From Acidobacteriaceae bacterium dw_441 (GTDB lineage: Bacteria; Acidobacteriota; Terriglobia; Terriglobales; Acidobacteriaceae), in contig JAAVVA010000001.1 of NCBI GenBank assembly GCA_018449715.1, positions 930,001 to 994,000 on the forward strand: 64,000 nucleotides of DNA. Reading direction: 5' to 3'. The position numbers and the translations under genes are program-made. How positions within the stretch are numbered: position 1 is the stretch's first letter; each line of letters opens with the position of its first letter. The notes beneath the pieces are model-generated. The model ran no database searches. It was given only the letters and a program-made list of their open reading frames with translations, and was not told where the DNA came from. Shown here in pieces: positions 61,908 through 64,000 of the stretch.

Positions 61908-62246
61908 CTACTGGTCGGCGAGATTGAAGATACGATGCATCAGCATCCATCGCTGTCCGGGGCGAGCGTTCGGCAGCGGCTGCTGATACTGGCCCATCAG
62001 AGCCTCCCACTCCTGCACCTTCGGGTCGGCGGCATCGGCGGCGGCCTTGGCCGCCAGCGAGAAGTTCTCATCGGCGTCAATGATCATGAACATCCGGTTG
62101 CCCGTCAGATACATCTCCAGTGACTGAACCCCTGCGGCATAGAAGCTATCGCGAATCTCGGGCCAGATCTTCTCGTGATAGCGTCTGTACTCCGCAATCA
62201 TGGCCTCGTCGTTCTTCAGGTCGAGCGTAAGACAGTATCGTGGCAT
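61908..62246 (-). CDS. L-rhamnose/L-fucose mutarotase family protein
   Basis: 112 residues, COG3254-type dimeric ferredoxin-like barrel: LTLDLKNDEAMIAEYRRYHEKIWPEI, SLEMYLTGNRMFMIIDADENF, and a C-terminal WMLMHRIFNL. H24 is in the usual place. The family interconverts anomers of L-rhamnose or L-fucose. The adjacent fucose pathway genes favour fucose. Upstream of the transporter gene on the same strand and divergent from the SDR gene. Confidence 0.88.
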   Translation of the reverse strand: MPRYCLTLDLKNDEAMIAEYRRYHEKIWPEIRDSFYAAGVQSLEMYLTGNRMFMIIDADENFSLAAKAAADAADPKVQEWEALMGQYQQPLPNARPGQRWMLMHRIFNLADQ

Positions 62247-62270
62247 ATCTCCTCCAGTTTGCTCCAGGGG

Positions 62271-62285
62271 CTGCCGTACGGGCAG
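62271..62285. promoter_or_regulatory. short palindrome in divergent sugar-locus promoter region
   Basis: CTGCC-GTACG-GGCAG is a 15-bp near palindrome between the divergent mutarotase and SDR genes. It may be an operator for a local sugar regulator. No regulator gene is seen in the window. Confidence 0.3.
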
Positions 62286-62395
62286 ACCGTGCCTCCGATA
62301 TCACATCACATCTTTCGCGTAAGGGGGTAAACTCAGTTTTTTTCATTACTTCGAGGTTGAAACAAGGTATGATTCCGGTGAAGAGACTTCAATAT

Positions 62396-63145
62396 ATGAG
62401 TGGATCCTTTTACCTGGAAAACAAGATTGCCCTCGTCACTGGAGGCGCCAGCGGTATTGGCGCTGCAACCTCACGCGAGCTGACGCGCGCGGGAGCCAAG
62501 GTTATCATCGCCGACGTCAATTTCGCTGCTGCCGAATCGCTCGCCGCAGAGCTTGCCGGAGCCCGCGCCGTGAAGATGGACGTCACCGATTCGGCCTCCA
62601 TCGCGCTAGCCTTCAGCAGTATCCCGCAGCTCGACATCCTCGTGAATAACGCGGGCATCGGACTGGTCGGCGACATCTCGCGCACCTCGGAAGAAGACTT
62701 CGACCGTGTCATGCAGGTCAACGTGAACAGCGTCTTCCTCGTAACGAAGGAGGCGCTTCCGCTGATCCTCGCCTCGCGTGGCTCCATCGTGAATATCGGC
62801 TCGGTGGCCGGTTCGGTCGGTGTTAAGCAGCGCTTCGCCTACTGCGCCAGCAAGGGGGCTGTGCAGGCGATGACGCGCCAGATCGCGGTCGATTATCCCA
62901 AGGAGCTTCGCATCAACTGCATCGCCCCCGGCACAGTGCAGACGCCCTTCGTCGAAGGCTACCTTGAGAAATATCATGCGAATGAGAAGGATAAGGTCCG
63001 CGCCGAGCTGGTGGCGCGCCAGCCGATCGGACGCCTCGGCACTCCCGAAGACGTCGCCTCGCTCGTCCGATTCCTCTGTTCGAAAGAGGCTGAGTTCATC
63101 AATGGAGCTGTAGTCCCTATCGACGGCGGATGGACCGCCGCCTGA
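62396..63145 (+). CDS. SDR dehydrogenase, probable 2-keto-3-deoxy-L-fuconate dehydrogenase
   Basis: 249 residues. NAD-binding TGGASGIG at 15-22, NNAG near 85, and catalytic Ser with Y-x3-K in RFAYCASKGAVQAM (Tyr about 151, Lys about 155). The C-terminal VARQPIGRLGTPEDVASL is close to the 2-keto-3-deoxy-L-fuconate dehydrogenase pattern. The alternative is L-fucose dehydrogenase, the first step. ATG at 62396 is used; another in-frame ATG at 62369 has a poorer ribosome site. Followed by the L-fuconate dehydratase. Confidence 0.85.
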   Translation: MSGSFYLENKIALVTGGASGIGAATSRELTRAGAKVIIADVNFAAAESLAAELAGARAVKMDVTDSASIALAFSSIPQLDILVNNAGIGLVGDISRTSEEDFDRVMQVNVNSVFLVTKEALPLILASRGSIVNIGSVAGSVGVKQRFAYCASKGAVQAMTRQIAVDYPKELRINCIAPGTVQTPFVEGYLEKYHANEKDKVRAELVARQPIGRLGTPEDVASLVRFLCSKEAEFINGAVVPIDGGWTAA

Positions 63146-63212
63146 TTTCCTGACATAGCAATACTGCTGTTTTTGACCCTGTTGTTTTTTCTGAAGAAGG
63201 GAATTGCCAGAC

Positions 63213-64000
63213 TTGAGTGAGATTCTGATTACCAACGTCCGCGTCGTCGATCTTCGTTTTCCTACCTCGCGTGAGCAGATCGGCTCCGATGCAGTCAATA
63301 AAGATCCTGACTACTCGGCGGCCTACTGCATCCTTGAAACCAACGCCGGGATTACCGGCTATGGACTCACCTTCACGCTCGGACGCGGTACCGATCTTGT
63401 CGTGCAGGCGGCGAGCTATCTCTCGCGTTACCTCGTCGGGCGCACGCTCAGCTCCATCACCGACAATCTCTGTGCTTTCTCGCGCCAGCTCACCGACGAC
63501 TCGCAGTTCCGCTGGCTCGGCCCGGAGAAGGGAGTCATTCATCTGGCGACCGGCGCGCTGGTCAACGCGGTCTGGGACCTCTATGCCCGCGTCGAGAAAA
63601 AGCCGCTCTGGCAGCTCCTCTCCGACATGGAACCCGCACAGCTTCTGAAGGCCGTGGACTTCCGCTACATCGACGATGCGCTCACCTACGATGAGGCGCT
63701 TGCGATCCTGGAAAAGGCGCAGGCCGGTAAGACCGAGCGTCTCGCGCAGATACAAGAGACAGGCTACCCCGCTTATACCACCTCGGTAGGCTGGTTCGGC
63801 TACTCCGAGGAGAAGATCCGCGGCCTCTGCCACGAAGCTCTCGCCGAGGGCTGGACGCACTTCAAGCTCAAGGTTGGTGGAGACCCAGCAGAGGACCTTC
63901 GCCGTGGCCGCATTGTGCGCGAGGAGATTGGCTGGGAGAACCGCCTGATGGTCGACGCCAACCAGAAGTGGGGAGTCCTCGAGGCGATCGAGCGTACCAG
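63213..64000 (+). CDS. L-fuconate dehydratase, partial (3' end beyond window)
   Basis: 262 residues visible; the frame runs open to the window end. Enolase superfamily: N-terminal lid with RFPTSREQIGSDAVNKDPDYSAAY, which closely resembles Xanthomonas L-fuconate dehydratase, then GWTHFKLKVGG. Catalytic Lys218 and Lys220 and metal-ligand D248 (VDANQ) match by position. It dehydrates L-fuconate to 2-keto-3-deoxy-L-fuconate. The TTG start is chosen with AAGAAGGG 11 nt upstream; no ATG is available in frame. Confidence 0.92.
   Translation, partial: MSEILITNVRVVDLRFPTSREQIGSDAVNKDPDYSAAYCILETNAGITGYGLTFTLGRGTDLVVQAASYLSRYLVGRTLSSITDNLCAFSRQLTDDSQFRWLGPEKGVIHLATGALVNAVWDLYARVEKKPLWQLLSDMEPAQLLKAVDFRYIDDALTYDEALAILEKAQAGKTERLAQIQETGYPAYTTSVGWFGYSEEKIRGLCHEALAEGWTHFKLKVGGDPAEDLRRGRIVREEIGWENRLMVDANQKWGVLEAIERT

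Noticed and set aside
1..64000. tRNA, rRNA, CRISPR array or insertion sequence
   Set aside because: No T-loop signature, rRNA segment, regularly spaced repeat or transposase frame was recognised by eye; a covariance or profile search would settle this.

Overview
The window looks like the chromosome of a Gram-negative acidobacterium, probably Acidobacteriaceae (Terriglobus/Granulicella/Edaphobacter-like). This is inferred from the GC-rich coding style, the gene mix (fused keto-acid dehydrogenase E1, Ala/Pro-rich lipoprotein, TolC, two-PDZ HtrA, DoxX) and two repeat types of a kind I associate with that family. No rRNA, tRNA, CRISPR array, transposase or replication origin was recognised.

Region 1 (about 1-4,250) is an AT-richer accessory patch of small unknown genes. 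It holds two paralogous 71-residue Cro/C1-type regulators, each facing a divergent gene across its own short inverted repeat, two secreted proteins, a membrane-anchored coiled-coil protein and three Cys-rich small proteins.

Region 2 (4,406-26,835) is the main flagellar locus. It starts with a three-gene regulatory module: an OmpR-type response regulator, a stand-alone histidine-kinase dimerisation domain and a sigma-54 activator without a DNA-binding domain. A terminator follows, then a sigma-54 promoter for flgB-flgC-fliE-fliF-fliG-fliH-fliI-fliJ-fliK-flgD-flgE. A second terminator and a second sigma-54-like promoter precede fliL, an extra SpoA protein, fliO-P-Q-R, flhB, flhA, the flagellar sigma factor, fliM, fliN and a zinc/MshEN-domain protein.

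Region 3 (26,900-54,200) is housekeeping: peptidoglycan-binding protein, HtrA, EamA transporter, M20 peptidase, truA, TolC, thioredoxin-domain protein, MscS, subtilase, proton pyrophosphatase, fused E1, DoxX, a pseudo-hydrolase, a Rieske protein, gpmI, an acid phosphatase-like protein, recR-ybaB-dnaX and a SET-domain protein.

Region 4 (54,300-59,900) holds a TPR protein and the late flagellar operon flgM-flgN-like-flgK-flgL behind a near-consensus sigma-28 promoter, then a structured spacer with an inverted repeat, ysxC and a glycine-zipper lipoprotein. Flagellin, cap, motor and P/L-ring genes are not here. The inferred cascade is sigma-54 plus the activator for hook/basal body and export genes, then FliA (held by FlgM) for hook-filament junction genes.

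Region 5 (60,000-64,000) is a sugar locus: MFS transporter, mutarotase, SDR dehydrogenase and an L-fuconate dehydratase cut by the window end. This indicates non-phosphorylating L-fucose catabolism.
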